From the NCBI RefSeq assembly GCF_022760755.1, contig NZ_JAIVFP010000001.1, forward strand, positions 1,716,001 through 1,780,000: DNA of 64,000 nt, read 5' to 3'. Each line of letters begins with the position of its first letter. Within the stretch, counting starts at the first letter, position 1. Of the stretch, positions 7,382 through 15,986 are shown one piece after another. Made by a program: the position numbers and the translations under genes. The notes beneath the pieces were generated by a model. That model ran no database searches. It saw only the letters and a program-made list of their open reading frames with translations, and had not been told where the DNA came from. Source of the DNA: Candidatus Rhodoblastus alkanivorans. GTDB lineage: Bacteria; Pseudomonadota; Alphaproteobacteria; Rhizobiales; Beijerinckiaceae.

Positions 7382-8959
7382 CTATTTTTCAAGCTCGGCC
7401 GGCCGCAGCGAAAATTCCGGCGCCGGGTCATGGAAATCGGTCGCGCGATAGACGTCAAGCGTGATCGCAGCCTTGCCCCCAGCCATGATTTCGACCGGGG
7501 CCAGCGGCTCGATCGTGTCGAAATGGCGCCCCAGACGCGCGCGGGCCTGTTGCAGCGTCAGATTCGGCGCCACGATCAGCGCGTCCCGGCCAATGAAGTT
7601 GCGGGGGTTGCGAATGAGTCCGAAACCGCGCGGGTCGTCCGAAAGGCACAGCACGGGCGGGTCGCCGTGGAGGGCGTAATCGAGCTTGCCGGCGTCGAGC
7701 CAGCGCGTCGCGGCGATGAAAATGTCACCCTTGCGCCAGCCGCGCGCGGAAAGCGCATGGCTGAAATCGTCCCAGCCGAGCGTTTCGATCAGAGGATCGC
7801 GCGGCCCGGCGAACCAGGGCAGGGGCAGGCGCGGCAGAGCCGCGACGGCGGCGGCGGCGATTAAGGTGAAGCCCGCCGCCGCGGCCAGCGCCCGCCGCGT
7901 GTTTGTCTGGCGCTTGGTCTGGCATGCGCCATCCGCTCGCGAAAGGCGCGCCGCGATTTCGCGGCCGAGCAGCGGAAAAATCATCAGATAGCCCGGTGCC
8001 GCCCAATGCGGCAGGACGCGATGGCTGGACCAGAATGCGACCACTGTGAAGAGAACGATCGGGAAGCTGCCCAGACAGGCGAGGAAGAACGCCCGTTCAT
8101 GGGATGGCCCGCGCCATAAGGCGCGCAGGAACAGAGCCGCGAGCGGAAAGAAAATCCACGGCGCGAGAAACAGGGATTGCAGACCGATGAGGGCGAGCGG
8201 CGCGAGGAGATGGAGGCGCGGCGCGCCGGAGCGCGCGCCCTGGAAAAGAAAGGAAACCCAATGGTGCTGGGCGTTCCAGATCAGGACCGGCGAAAAAACG
8301 GCCAGCGCGACGAGCCCCGCGAGCCACGGCCAGGGCGTCGCCAGCCAGAAACGCTGGCGTGTGCTCATGAGGACGAAAAGGCCGGCGCCGCCGAACAGCA
8401 GTACGCCGTGATATTTCGAGAGCATGGCGAGGCCGGCGAAAAGGCCCGCGAGCAGCCAATAGCGCGGGGAGTGGGCGCGGTCGTCGTCGAAAAAAACCCG
8501 CGAGAGGTAAAACGCGCAGGCGAGCATGGCGGGGAGCAGAGGCGCGTCGGGGAGAATCCAGACCGCGTCCGCAAGGCCGAGCGCGGGCGAAAGCGCGAGC
8601 GCGAAGACCGCGTAAAAGCCGGCCTCGGCGGAAAAGAGCCGGCGCGTCAGTACGAACAGCAGCCAGCTTGTGACGCCCGACAGCAGCACAAAGGGCGCGC
8701 GCAAGGCCAAAGGGCTTTCGCCGAGCAGTTTGCCTGTAAAATGTGCGATCCACCAGGCGAGAGGCGGGTGGTCGTAGGTGCTTAAAGTCAGGACGCGGCT
8801 GGTGGCGACGGTGTAGGATTCGTCCACGCCGAGCCCGGTCGTGGCGGCGAAAACAAATCTTAACGCAACGACAGCCAGAATGAGGAGCAGCGTCCTGCGT
8901 TCCGCAGTCAAGCGCGCGGCGGAAACAAGATTTGTTCGATCGGACAGGGTGTGGTCCAT
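7382..8959 (-). CDS. Glycosyltransferase family 39 (ArnT/PMT-like) membrane protein
   Basis: An integral membrane glycosyltransferase of about 525 residues that would use a polyprenyl-phosphate sugar donor. The first membrane segment is LLLILAVVALRFVFAATTGL, followed by the GT39 catalytic signature DESYT with STYDHPPLAWW in the first periplasmic loop. Around ten further hydrophobic segments follow, then a soluble C-terminal part. The likely ATG at 8959 shares bases with the ATG of the divergent GT2/GtrA gene, so one of the two starts may lie further inside. The neighbour makes polyprenyl-phosphate sugars, so the two probably act together on lipid A, polysaccharide or another envelope glycan. 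Confidence 0.88.
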   Translation of the reverse strand: MDHTLSDRTNLVSAARLTAERRTLLLILAVVALRFVFAATTGLGVDESYTVATSRVLTLSTYDHPPLAWWIAHFTGKLLGESPLALRAPFVLLSGVTSWLLFVLTRRLFSAEAGFYAVFALALSPALGLADAVWILPDAPLLPAMLACAFYLSRVFFDDDRAHSPRYWLLAGLFAGLAMLSKYHGVLLFGGAGLFVLMSTRQRFWLATPWPWLAGLVALAVFSPVLIWNAQHHWVSFLFQGARSGAPRLHLLAPLALIGLQSLFLAPWIFFPLAALFLRALWRGPSHERAFFLACLGSFPIVLFTVVAFWSSHRVLPHWAAPGYLMIFPLLGREIAARLSRADGACQTKRQTNTRRALAAAAGFTLIAAAAVAALPRLPLPWFAGPRDPLIETLGWDDFSHALSARGWRKGDIFIAATRWLDAGKLDYALHGDPPVLCLSDDPRGFGLIRNPRNFIGRDALIVAPNLTLQQARARLGRHFDTIEPLAPVEIMAGGKAAITLDVYRATDFHDPAPEFSLRPAELEK

Positions 8960-10199
8960 GCAGGCGCCCAAATCTCCTAACCCTGATTCCAAGCCGGCTC
9001 ACGCGCCCGACCAGGATCGCGAGCGACTGATGGCGGCGGCGAAAAGGCTGGCTGTACTGAGCGAGGCTTTCCAGCTAACAGATTTGCCGCACGAAAGGAA
9101 ATCCCCGGTCTTGGCCGTCGAACTCACGCTCGTCATTCCGACCTTCAACGAAAGCGGCAATCTTCGCGAACTGGTGCGGCGCGTGGATGCGGCCCTCGTT
9201 GGCGTCGATTGGGAGATGATCGTCGTGGACGACGACAGCCCCGACGGCACCGCGTCGCTCGCCAAGCAGATCGCCCGCGAGGACCCGCGCGTGCGCTGCC
9301 TGCGCCGGGTCAACCGCCGGGGCCTTGCCGGCGCCTGTATCGAGGGCATTCTCGCCTCCAGCGCGCCTTTGGTCGCGGTTATGGACGCCGATCTGCAGCA
9401 TGACGAGCGCATTCTGCCGACCATGCTGGAGAAAATCCATGCCGGGGCCGATCTGGTGGTCGGCAGCCGCCATGTCGCGGGCGGATCCGCCGATGCCGGC
9501 TTTTCGCCGCACCGCGCCGCGATCAGCCGCCTCGCGATCCGTCTCGCCAAAGACGCCTTGCGCGCTGATTTTTCCGACGTCATGAGCGGTTTTTTCATGC
9601 TGCGGCGGCAGATCGTCGAGGATTGCGCGCCCGAACTTGCGCCCACCGGCTTCAAGATTCTCGCGGATATCGTCGCCTCGGCTAAACAGGACCTGAAGAT
9701 CGAGGAGGTCGGCTATATGTTTCGCGAACGCCTGGCGGGTGAATCCAAATTCGACGTCAAGGTCGGTCTCGACTTCCTCGGGCTGATGTTGAACAAGGTC
9801 AGCGGCGGGCGCATTCCCGTGCGCTTCATTTTTTTCGCGCTCGTCGGCCTGAGCGGCGTTGCGATCCACCTCTCCACCGTCAATCTGGCCATGGCCGCGC
9901 TCCCCGTGACCTTCACGGTCGCCCAGAGCATCGCCGTGATCGTGGCGATGAGCAGCAATTTCTTCATCAACAATTCGATCACCTATCGCGATTCGAAGCT
10001 GAAGGGCTTTTGGCCGATGCTGCGCGGCCTGCTCTATTTCTACACGGTCTGCGGCGTTGGCGCGGTCGCCAATGTCGGCGTCGCCGCCTGGCTCTATCGC
10101 CTCTATCCCGAGGTCTCGCTCTCGGCGCTCGCCGGCGTGGTCATGGGCTCGGTCTGGAACTACACCCTCAGCTCGCTGTTCGTGTGGCGCAAGGACTGA
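8958..10199 (+). CDS. Dolichol-phosphate-mannose-synthase-like GT2 fused to GtrA domain
   Basis: About 413 residues. A cytoplasmic GT2 domain (about residues 50-270) has LTLVIPTFNESGNL, the nucleotide-binding VVDDDSPDGT and the metal-binding VMDADLQHD. A C-terminal GtrA-type domain with four membrane segments begins near IPVRFIFFALVGLSGVAIH. The fusion makes a polyprenyl-phosphate hexose and probably helps it across the membrane. I take ATG 8958 as the start; ATG 9030 (MAAAKRLAVL) is an alternative that would leave room for a promoter between this gene and the divergent GT39 gene. Its partner is likely that GT39 transferase, which uses such donors. Confidence 0.92.
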   Translation: MQAPKSPNPDSKPAHAPDQDRERLMAAAKRLAVLSEAFQLTDLPHERKSPVLAVELTLVIPTFNESGNLRELVRRVDAALVGVDWEMIVVDDDSPDGTASLAKQIAREDPRVRCLRRVNRRGLAGACIEGILASSAPLVAVMDADLQHDERILPTMLEKIHAGADLVVGSRHVAGGSADAGFSPHRAAISRLAIRLAKDALRADFSDVMSGFFMLRRQIVEDCAPELAPTGFKILADIVASAKQDLKIEEVGYMFRERLAGESKFDVKVGLDFLGLMLNKVSGGRIPVRFIFFALVGLSGVAIHLSTVNLAMAALPVTFTVAQSIAVIVAMSSNFFINNSITYRDSKLKGFWPMLRGLLYFYTVCGVGAVANVGVAAWLYRLYPEVSLSALAGVVMGSVWNYTLSSLFVWRKD

Positions 10200-10371
10200 A
10201 GCCGCGGGGAGCCCTATCCGGAAAAACCGATCAATAAATCTTGTTTTTCTTATTGGATGTTTTGCGGCGCCGCGTGTCATAGATTCGGCGCTGCTCACGC
10301 CCCAATGCGCGGCCAGCGGGGCGGCCTTTCGGGCCAGGCCCAGTCAATAGCTGAAATTTTGAGGCGTTACG

Positions 10372-10857
10372 ATGTCGAAGAAATCTGCTGCGATCAACAT
10401 CGGCATTCCGGAGGGAAAGCGCGAGAAGATCGCCGAGGGTCTGTCGCATCTGCTGGCGGATTCCTACACGCTCTATCTCATGACGCATAATTTCCACTGG
10501 AACGTCACCGGTCCGATGTTCAACACACTCCATCTGATGTTCATGGGGCAATATACGGAGCAATGGAACGCGCTCGACCTGATCGCGGAGCGCATTCGCG
10601 CGCTCGGTTTCCCGGCGCCTGGAACCTACAAGGAATTCGTCAAGCTCGCGTCGGTTAAGGAAGTCGAGGGCGTTCCCAAGGCGCTCGACATGATCCGCCA
10701 TCTGGTCGCGGCGCAGGAGGCGACCGCCCGCACGGCGCGCGACCTGTTCCCGCTGGTGGACGAGGCCAACGATCAGCCGACGGCGGATCTGCTGACCCAG
10801 CGCCTCGACGTTCATGAAAAGACGGCCTGGATGCTGCGGAGCCTGCTGGAGGACTGA
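10372..10857 (+). CDS. dps: Dps family DNA-protection / ferritin-like protein
   Basis: A 161-residue ferritin-like protein that would form a 12-subunit shell, oxidise Fe(II) with peroxide and protect DNA. The di-iron site typical of Dps is visible in [11 protein letters not shown] and [15 protein letters not shown] (His, Asp and Glu ligands lying between subunits). [10 protein letters not shown] and [15 protein letters not shown] are family-typical. The N-terminus ([11 protein letters not shown]) is basic and may contact DNA. The length is normal. A 170-bp spacer upstream suggests its own promoter; a hairpin follows. Confidence 0.95.
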   Translation: MSKKSAAINIGIPEGKREKIAEGLSHLLADSYTLYLMTHNFHWNVTGPMFNTLHLMFMGQYTEQWNALDLIAERIRALGFPAPGTYKEFVKLASVKEVEGVPKALDMIRHLVAAQEATARTARDLFPLVDEANDQPTADLLTQRLDVHEKTAWMLRSLLED

Positions 10858-10865
10858 ACTGTTTT

Positions 10866-10892
10866 GGCGCGGGGGGCCTCGCTCCCCGCGCC
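10866..10892. terminator. Hairpin between convergent dps and DUF3422 genes
   Basis: A perfect 9-bp stem, GGCGCGGGG (10866-10874) with CCCCGCGCC (10884-10892), encloses a 9-base loop. It sits 9 bases after the dps stop and just before the stop of the opposite gene. There is no strong U-tract on either strand, so termination activity is inferred from position. Confidence 0.5.
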
Positions 10893-10895
10893 CGC

Positions 10896-12191
10896 CTATT
10901 CGGCATGGTGCTTGCGACGGATGCGCCAGACCGTCCAGCCGACAAAGGCGACAATGAAGGGGATGAGGATCGCCGTATCCCTGTCCGGCTCGACATGTGC
11001 GCCGGCCTCCCTGGCCCCTTCCAGAAGATGGTGGAAGACGCTGGCGATGTAATAAGTGATGGCGGCGATCGACAGCCCTTCCACCGTCTGCTGCAAACGA
11101 AGTTGCAATTTCACCCGCTCGCCCATCTGGCGCAGCAGGTCGCCGTTCTGCGCCTCGACCTCGGTGTCGACTCGCGTGCGCAGGAGCTGCGCGGCCCGCG
11201 CCAGCTTGCGTGACAGGTCGGCCTGGCGCGCCTCGGTGTTGCGGCATGTGCGCATGGCGGGCTGCAGGCGGCGGGTCAGGAAGCCGGACCAACTGGGATA
11301 ATCGGGCAGGGGCGTCTCGTTGATCGCCTCCAGACGAGAGTTTACGAGATCGTCATAGGCGCGGGTGGCGCCGAAACGATAGAGGCTTGCCGCCGCGCCC
11401 ACCTCCAGTTCCGATGCAAGGCTCGTCAACGCGTCGAGCAAGTGACGGTTCTGCTCGACGCCGGTCGCTTGCGTCATGGCGTCGAGCAGTCGCGGCAGTT
11501 CCTGCTCGATGCGGCGGATCGAGGGCGCCAGGTTTTGCGCCTCCGGCAGCCCCATCAGCGCCAGGGTGCGATAGGTTTCGACTTCGAGCGCCCGCTGGGC
11601 CAGACGGCCGGCCGCCATCGGCGGCATGGAGCGGTTGGCGATGAAAATGCGGACAAAGCCGAAAGTATCGGGCGCGAAATCGGTGGCGATCAGGGCGCGG
11701 CCGGCGTTCGCCTCGGCGATCGCCGCCTGGAGCGGCCCGAAGACCGCGCCGAGCGACGCCGGGTCGCGGTCGCCGTGAAGCATGTGGAGGTCCGCCGCCA
11801 CCAGCAGCGGCCCCGGCTGCGGCAGCATGCGGATTTTCTGCATCAGCGCGGCGGGCGTGGGCGAAAACGGCTCGTCTGCCTCGACGCCAGCGAATTCCCA
11901 GCCATGGGTGATGAATTCGCCGTGCCGCTCCCACATCAAGGTCGCGCCCTGCAATTCGACGCGGAACTGCCGGGTTTGCGGGTCCGGGCCGGTCAGGCCG
12001 CGTTCGACGCATAATTCGGTCAAGGCGAGGCGGTCCGCTTCGGCGCGGGTGGAGTCGGTCAGGAAGGCGAAATGCAGGATGCGCGCGGGCGCCTCCAGCG
12101 GGCGGGTCGGGCGAGCATGCAACTCGCCAAGGATGCGCGCGCGAAGGGGGTGTTGTTCGAAAGCCGAAGCGCCCAAGCCTGAGTCCGTCAT
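10896..12191 (-). CDS. DUF3422 family membrane-anchored protein
   Basis: A 431-residue protein of the DUF3422 family, of unknown function and widespread in Alpha- and Betaproteobacteria. The N-terminal region reads HPLRARILGELHARPTRPL, the family hallmark. The middle is a long helical region (ARQADLSRKLARAAQLLRTRV, QNGDLLRQMGERVKLQLRL). Two hydrophobic segments lie near the C-terminus (LSIAAITYYIASVFHHLL and AILIPFIVAFVGWTVWRI). This layout resembles CorA-like or coiled-coil anchored proteins, but no activity is known. I chose ATG 12191 (MTDSGLG) because GGGGGA precedes it; the frame stays open for 25 more codons upstream without family similarity. Confidence 0.9.
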   Translation of the reverse strand: MTDSGLGASAFEQHPLRARILGELHARPTRPLEAPARILHFAFLTDSTRAEADRLALTELCVERGLTGPDPQTRQFRVELQGATLMWERHGEFITHGWEFAGVEADEPFSPTPAALMQKIRMLPQPGPLLVAADLHMLHGDRDPASLGAVFGPLQAAIAEANAGRALIATDFAPDTFGFVRIFIANRSMPPMAAGRLAQRALEVETYRTLALMGLPEAQNLAPSIRRIEQELPRLLDAMTQATGVEQNRHLLDALTSLASELEVGAAASLYRFGATRAYDDLVNSRLEAINETPLPDYPSWSGFLTRRLQPAMRTCRNTEARQADLSRKLARAAQLLRTRVDTEVEAQNGDLLRQMGERVKLQLRLQQTVEGLSIAAITYYIASVFHHLLEGAREAGAHVEPDRDTAILIPFIVAFVGWTVWRIRRKHHAE

Positions 12192-12406
12192 CGGTCCCCC
12201 GCGAGAATCACGCCGGTCTCCGCCGGCAGGTCCGAGCTGTTTGCGCCGCTCGTTTGTCGCGCGCAAGGAATTCGCGAGTTACGGCTGAATTTCAAGGGGA
12301 AAATATGGCCCGTGGATTGTCAAGGACGCGACGCGGGTAAAGTGTTAGGTTCCGGCGTCGCGGCCGCTTTCCTTGAGGCCGCGGGCAAAGCCGGAGTTGG
12401 CTCGCA

Positions 12407-13234
12407 ATGCAGGAACTTACGTCCGAAGGTCGCCAGACCCTTCAAAATCTCGCCAATGCGCATGGAGTGAGTTTCGACGCCGCGCTGGTTCTCATGCAGG
12501 CGCTGGTCGCCGGCAACGGGACCCAGGCCCAGTTCAGCCATCCCGATCTCGGCGGCATGGGGCAATGGTCCCGGGGCGGCATGATCATGATCGGCGACAT
12601 GTTCAACAATTCGTTGAAATATAAGGTCAGCCAGCTGTGCGACGAATTGTCCGGGCTGTTGCGCCATCAGTCGTTCTTCGCTCCGGCGCCGAGCCAATCC
12701 CAGATGCAGTCGCAGGGCGGCGGCGCGGGGGTGAGCTTTTTCGTTCAAGGGTCGTCCGGTTCGTGGTGGCCGGCGGAACTGGGTTCCCCATCGTCCAGCG
12801 GCGCCCAGAACGACCTACGCTACGCCTATTTTCCGGGAACGCGGCGCCTTGCGATCCAGCAGGGCGGCGTGACGCGGATCTATGACACCGGAGATCATAT
12901 GATCGGCGGCGTCTCGCAGCAGCAGAGCGGCGACCAGTCGCTGACTTTCACCAGTCAATATGGCCCGGTTCGCGTCGCCGACCTGCCGCTCGTTTCGCCG
13001 GCGCCGCAGCCTGCGCCCGCGCCGCAAGCGCCTGCCGCGCCCGCGCCTGAACCGGAGCCTGCGGCCTTCGCGCCGTCTCCGGTCCCGCCCGCCCCGGCGC
13101 CAGCTGCGCCGAGCACGGCGAGCGATCAGGATATTTTCGCGACCATCGAAAAGCTCGCCGGCCTGCGCGACAAGGGCATTCTCTCGGAAGAGGAATTCGC
13201 CAAGAAAAAGGCCGAGCTGCTGTCGCGGCTCTAA
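12407..13234 (+). CDS. SHOCT-domain protein with Pro/Ala-rich linker
   Basis: A 275-residue protein of unknown function. Residues 1-75 (SEGRQTLQNLANAHGVSFDAA, then GMGQWSRGGMIMIGDMFNNS) form a conserved-looking N-terminal module seen with SHOCT proteins. A Ser/Gln/Gly-rich middle follows, then a Pro/Ala-rich linker (about residues 195-240). The C-terminal SHOCT domain reads LAGLRDKGILSEEEFAKKKAE. SHOCT is a short helical hairpin found at protein ends, thought to help oligomerisation. There is no signal peptide or membrane segment. It stands divergent from the DUF3422 gene with about 215 bases between, and its stop codon runs into a triple repeat. Confidence 0.82.
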   Translation: MQELTSEGRQTLQNLANAHGVSFDAALVLMQALVAGNGTQAQFSHPDLGGMGQWSRGGMIMIGDMFNNSLKYKVSQLCDELSGLLRHQSFFAPAPSQSQMQSQGGGAGVSFFVQGSSGSWWPAELGSPSSSGAQNDLRYAYFPGTRRLAIQQGGVTRIYDTGDHMIGGVSQQQSGDQSLTFTSQYGPVRVADLPLVSPAPQPAPAPQAPAAPAPEPEPAAFAPSPVPPAPAPAAPSTASDQDIFATIEKLAGLRDKGILSEEEFAKKKAELLSRL

Positions 13235-13349
13235 AACTGCGCGAGCGGTTGGCGCACGCCAGAGCGACCGCAAAACTGCGCGAGCGGTTGGCGCACGCCA
13301 GAGCGACCGCAAAACTGCGCGAGCGGATGGCGCACGCCAGAGCGACCGT
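13233..13349. repeat. Three tandem copies of a 39-bp hairpin repeat
   Basis: Three 39-bp units occupy 13233-13271, 13272-13310 and 13311-13349. Copies 1 and 2 are identical; copy 3 differs by one T-to-A change and in its last base. Each unit holds an inverted repeat, TGGC-GCAC-GCCA, flanked by GCGGT and ACCGC, so each RNA copy can fold on its own. The array begins inside the stop codon of the SHOCT gene and ends three bases before the tadA stop, filling the whole gap between two convergent genes. Confidence 0.9.
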
Positions 13350-13352
13350 CCT

Positions 13353-13832
13353 TCATCTGCGAGCCTTGAAAAAATCGCGCAAGAGGTCGGCGGCTTCGCT
13401 GGCGCGGATGCCGCCGTAGATTTCCGGGCGATGGTGGCAGGTTTTCTGCGAGAAAAAGCGCGGCCCGTTGTCCACGGCGCCGCCTTTTTCGTCTTCCGCC
13501 GCGAAATAAAGCCGGCGGATGCGCGCGAAGGAAATCGCGCCCGCGCACATGGCGCAGGGCTCAAGCGTCACATAGAGGTCGCAGCCGGTCAGGCGCTCGT
13601 CGCGCGATTTGCGCGCGGCCTCGCGGATCGCCAGCACTTCGGCGTGCGCTGTCGGATCGTGGTCTTCAATGGTGCGGTTGCCGGCGGAAGCAACGATTTC
13701 GCCGTCCTTCACCACGCAGGCGCCGATGGGCGCCTCGCCCCGCGCGGCCGCCGCCCGCGCCTCGGCGAAGGCGCGCGCCCAAGGCTCGATTATTCCCGAC
13801 GAATCCCCCAAACTTTCGCCTCTTCCAGCCAC
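13353..13832 (-). CDS. tadA: tRNA adenosine(34) deaminase TadA / nucleoside deaminase
   Basis: A 159-residue zinc deaminase that converts the wobble adenosine of tRNA-Arg(ACG) to inosine. The zinc site is complete: HAEVLAIREA holds the His ligand and catalytic Glu, and LEPCAMCAGAI holds the two Cys ligands. GEAPIGACVV and RIRRLYFAAEDEKGGAV are also family-typical. The start is taken at GTG 13832; the conserved fold begins at EPWARAFAEA about 16 residues later, so the exact start is uncertain. The divergent pseudouridine synthase gene lies 58 bases away, which pairs two RNA-modification genes. Confidence 0.92.
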   Translation of the reverse strand: MAGRGESLGDSSGIIEPWARAFAEARAAAARGEAPIGACVVKDGEIVASAGNRTIEDHDPTAHAEVLAIREAARKSRDERLTGCDLYVTLEPCAMCAGAISFARIRRLYFAAEDEKGGAVDNGPRFFSQKTCHHRPEIYGGIRASEAADLLRDFFKARR

Positions 13833-13890
13833 CCGTTGGCTTCACGGTAAAAACATTCGCAAAGTTCTGCGCCTCTGCTATCAGACCGGC

Positions 13891-15312
13891 ATGAAAAACG
13901 ACACTCCCAAAAAGGGCGGTCCCGCCCGCAAGCCTGCTGCGAAAAAGCCCGCGCCCGCCGCCCGCGATTTCGAGGGCGAGCGCATCGCCAAGGTCATGGC
14001 GCGCGCCGGCCTGTGCTCGCGCCGTGACGCGGAAAGCTGGATCGAGCAGGGCCGCGTCGCCGTCAATGGCAAGACTCTGACCACGGCGGCGAAAAACATC
14101 ACGGACAAGGACAAGGTGACGGTGGACGGCAAGCCGCTGTCGACGCGCGAGCGCACGCGGCTGTTCCTGTTCCACAAGCCGCGCGGGCTGGTGACGACCG
14201 ACCGCGATCCGGAAGGCCGCGCCACCGTGTTCGATTATATCGCGGAAAAAAATCCGCATCTGCCGCGCCTCATGTCGGTCGGGCGGCTCGACATCAACAC
14301 CGAGGGCCTACTGCTGTTGACCAATGACGGCGGTCTCGCCCGGGTGCTGGAATTGCCCTCGACCGGCTGGCTGCGCCGCTACCGGGCGCGGGCTAATGGC
14401 GACACCGATCAGGCGCGGCTCGACACTCTGGCCAAGGGCGTAACCATCGACGGGATCGATTATGCCGGGGTCGAGGCGCGCCTCGACCGGGTGCAGGGCG
14501 CCAATGTCTGGATCACGCTCGGCTTGCGCGAGGGCAAGAACCGCGAGGTCAAGCGCCTGCTCGAACATCTCGGCCTTGCGACCAACCGCCTGATCCGGCT
14601 TTCCTACGGGCCTTTCCAGCTCGGCGAAATGGCTGAGGGCGTGGTGGAGGAGGTGCGCACCCGCGTGCTTGCCGAACAGCTCGGCGGGAGTCTTGCCGAA
14701 CAGGCGGGGGTCGATTTCGACGGGCCGGTCGTCGATCGCACGCCGGAGCCTGAGCGTGCGGATCCGCGCGAGCGGACCGGGCCGCGTCCCAAGCGCCCGC
14801 GGCAGGAAAGCGTGCGCCCGCGGCAAGAAAGCGAGCGCCCGCGGCAAGCTGGCGAGCGCCCGCGGCCGGACAGAGAGCGCCCGCGGCAGGACAGAGAGCG
14901 TCCGCTTTCCGAGAGGGCCACGAAAAAAGCCCAACCGGGCACGGAAAAACCTCGCGCGAGAAAACACGTCTCGGCTTTGCGCAGCGACCGCGCGGAAGCG
15001 GAGAAAGGTCAGCGCCGCCGCATCGAAAGCGCCGCCACCGAGGACCGCAAGGGCCGCAAGGTGGTGGTCGAGCGCGTGAGCGCCGTGGCGAGACGCGGGG
15101 AAGCCGGCGCGGAGGAAGCGGCCGACACCCGCAACGCCCGGCGGTTCAAGGCCGAGCGCGAAAAGACCGAGGGCCGCGCCGACAAAGGGGCTCGGACCGG
15201 CAAGACCGCCCGCGGCAAGCACAAGCCGTCCGGCGAGACCGGCGCCGCGAAATTCTTCCGCCGCGACGCCGCCCCCAAGGGGGGGGCGCCGAGAAAACCG
15301 CGCGGCAAATAG
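13891..15312 (+). CDS. 23S/16S rRNA pseudouridine synthase, RsuA/RluB family, with long basic tail
   Basis: A 473-residue protein. Residues 1-30 are a basic Lys/Pro leader, followed by an S4 RNA-binding domain (ERIAKVMARAGLCSRRDAES) and the RsuA/RluB catalytic domain with the active-site Asp in SVGRLDINTEGLLLLTNDG. GLREGKNREVKRLLEHLG is the C-terminal family motif. After about residue 270 comes a disordered, Arg/Lys-rich tail of some 200 residues. Part of it is a tandem repeat of the form ERPRQ-x-x, coded by near-identical 24-bp units at about 14794-14905. Such tails are common in rhizobial homologues. The start ATG 13891 is the first that leaves the tadA frame. RsmD follows one base after the stop. 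Confidence 0.93.
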   Translation: MKNDTPKKGGPARKPAAKKPAPAARDFEGERIAKVMARAGLCSRRDAESWIEQGRVAVNGKTLTTAAKNITDKDKVTVDGKPLSTRERTRLFLFHKPRGLVTTDRDPEGRATVFDYIAEKNPHLPRLMSVGRLDINTEGLLLLTNDGGLARVLELPSTGWLRRYRARANGDTDQARLDTLAKGVTIDGIDYAGVEARLDRVQGANVWITLGLREGKNREVKRLLEHLGLATNRLIRLSYGPFQLGEMAEGVVEEVRTRVLAEQLGGSLAEQAGVDFDGPVVDRTPEPERADPRERTGPRPKRPRQESVRPRQESERPRQAGERPRPDRERPRQDRERPLSERATKKAQPGTEKPRARKHVSALRSDRAEAEKGQRRRIESAATEDRKGRKVVVERVSAVARRGEAGAEEAADTRNARRFKAEREKTEGRADKGARTGKTARGKHKPSGETGAAKFFRRDAAPKGGAPRKPRGK

Positions 15313-15313
15313 G

Positions 15314-15874
15314 ATGCGCATCGTCGGCGGGCGGCTGAAGGGACGGGCGCTGCAAGGTCCGAGGGGCGAGGGCCTGCGCCCGACCTCGGATCGGCTGCGC
15401 GAAACCCTCTTCAACATTCTCGCCCATTCCTATGGCGATCTGGTCGCCAACGCGCGGGTGATCGACCTTTTCGCAGGCACCGGCGCCTTCGGGCTGGAGG
15501 CGCTTTCGCGCGGCGCGGAGTTCTGCCTTTTCGTGGACGACGGCGCCCAGGCGCGCGCCCTGATCCGCCAGAATGTCGAGGCTTTGGGCCTCGGCGGCGT
15601 CACCCGCATTTTTCGGCGCGACGCCCGCAAGCTGGGCGACAAGCCGCCGGGGGCGCCCTATACGCTCGCCTTTCTCGATCCGCCCTATAATCGCGGTCTG
15701 GCCGAGCCGGCGCTGACCTCGCTGTCGCGCGGCGGCTGGCTCGCGCCGGAGGCTTTGGTCATCGTCGAGGAGGCGGCTGCGGCCATGTTCGAGCCAGCGC
15801 CGGGCTTCGACATGCTTGAGCGGCGCGATTACGGCGAGACCGAAGTGATTTTTTTGCGCCCTGCGGCAAGTTGA
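15314..15874 (+). CDS. rsmD: 16S rRNA (guanine(966)-N2)-methyltransferase RsmD
   Basis: A 186-residue SAM-dependent methyltransferase that modifies G966 of 16S rRNA. The SAM-binding motif is VIDLFAGTGAFGLEALSRGA, and the catalytic DPPY motif is AFLDPPYNRG. MRIVGGRLKGRAL and PTSDRLRETLFNIL are the expected N-terminal signatures. The gene starts one base after the pseudouridine synthase stop, so the two rRNA-modification enzymes are co-transcribed. Its stop lies just before the promoter of the ilv leader. Confidence 0.95.
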   Translation: MRIVGGRLKGRALQGPRGEGLRPTSDRLRETLFNILAHSYGDLVANARVIDLFAGTGAFGLEALSRGAEFCLFVDDGAQARALIRQNVEALGLGGVTRIFRRDARKLGDKPPGAPYTLAFLDPPYNRGLAEPALTSLSRGGWLAPEALVIVEEAAAAMFEPAPGFDMLERRDYGETEVIFLRPAAS

Positions 15875-15879
15875 CAGGG

Positions 15880-15908
15880 TTGACCGGCCTGACAGCCTGG
15901 CCTATGAG
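15880..15908 (+). promoter_or_regulatory. Probable sigma-70 promoter of the ilv leader
   Basis: TTGACC (15880-15885) and TATGAG (15903-15908) are separated by exactly 17 bases. They lie just after the rsmD stop and about 28 bases before the leader-peptide ATG, so transcription would begin near 15915. Confidence 0.6.
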
Positions 15909-15935
15909 ATACAGACAATCTGGGAACATCCCCCC

Positions 15936-15986
15936 ATGCGGAATATTCTTGTAGTTATGCGAGCGCCACGAGCGGGCCGGGTCTGA
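15936..15986 (+). CDS. ilv leader peptide (16 residues, Ile-Leu-Val-Val control codons)
   Basis: A 16-codon reading frame, M-R-N-I-L-V-V-M-R-A-P-R-A-G-R-V, ends in TGA at 15984-15986. It has four successive branched-chain codons (ATT CTT GTA GTT, 15945-15956). These are the amino acids whose synthesis the downstream acetolactate synthase serves. The frame ends between the first two arms of a hairpin set. The ribosome-binding site (GGGA near 15922) is weak. This is the classic design of a transcription-attenuation leader peptide; function is inferred. Confidence 0.75.
   Translation: MRNILVVMRAPRAGRV

Noticed and set aside
13233-13349. CRISPR array
   Set aside because: Units are directly adjacent without spacers and there are no cas genes; this is a plain tandem repeat.
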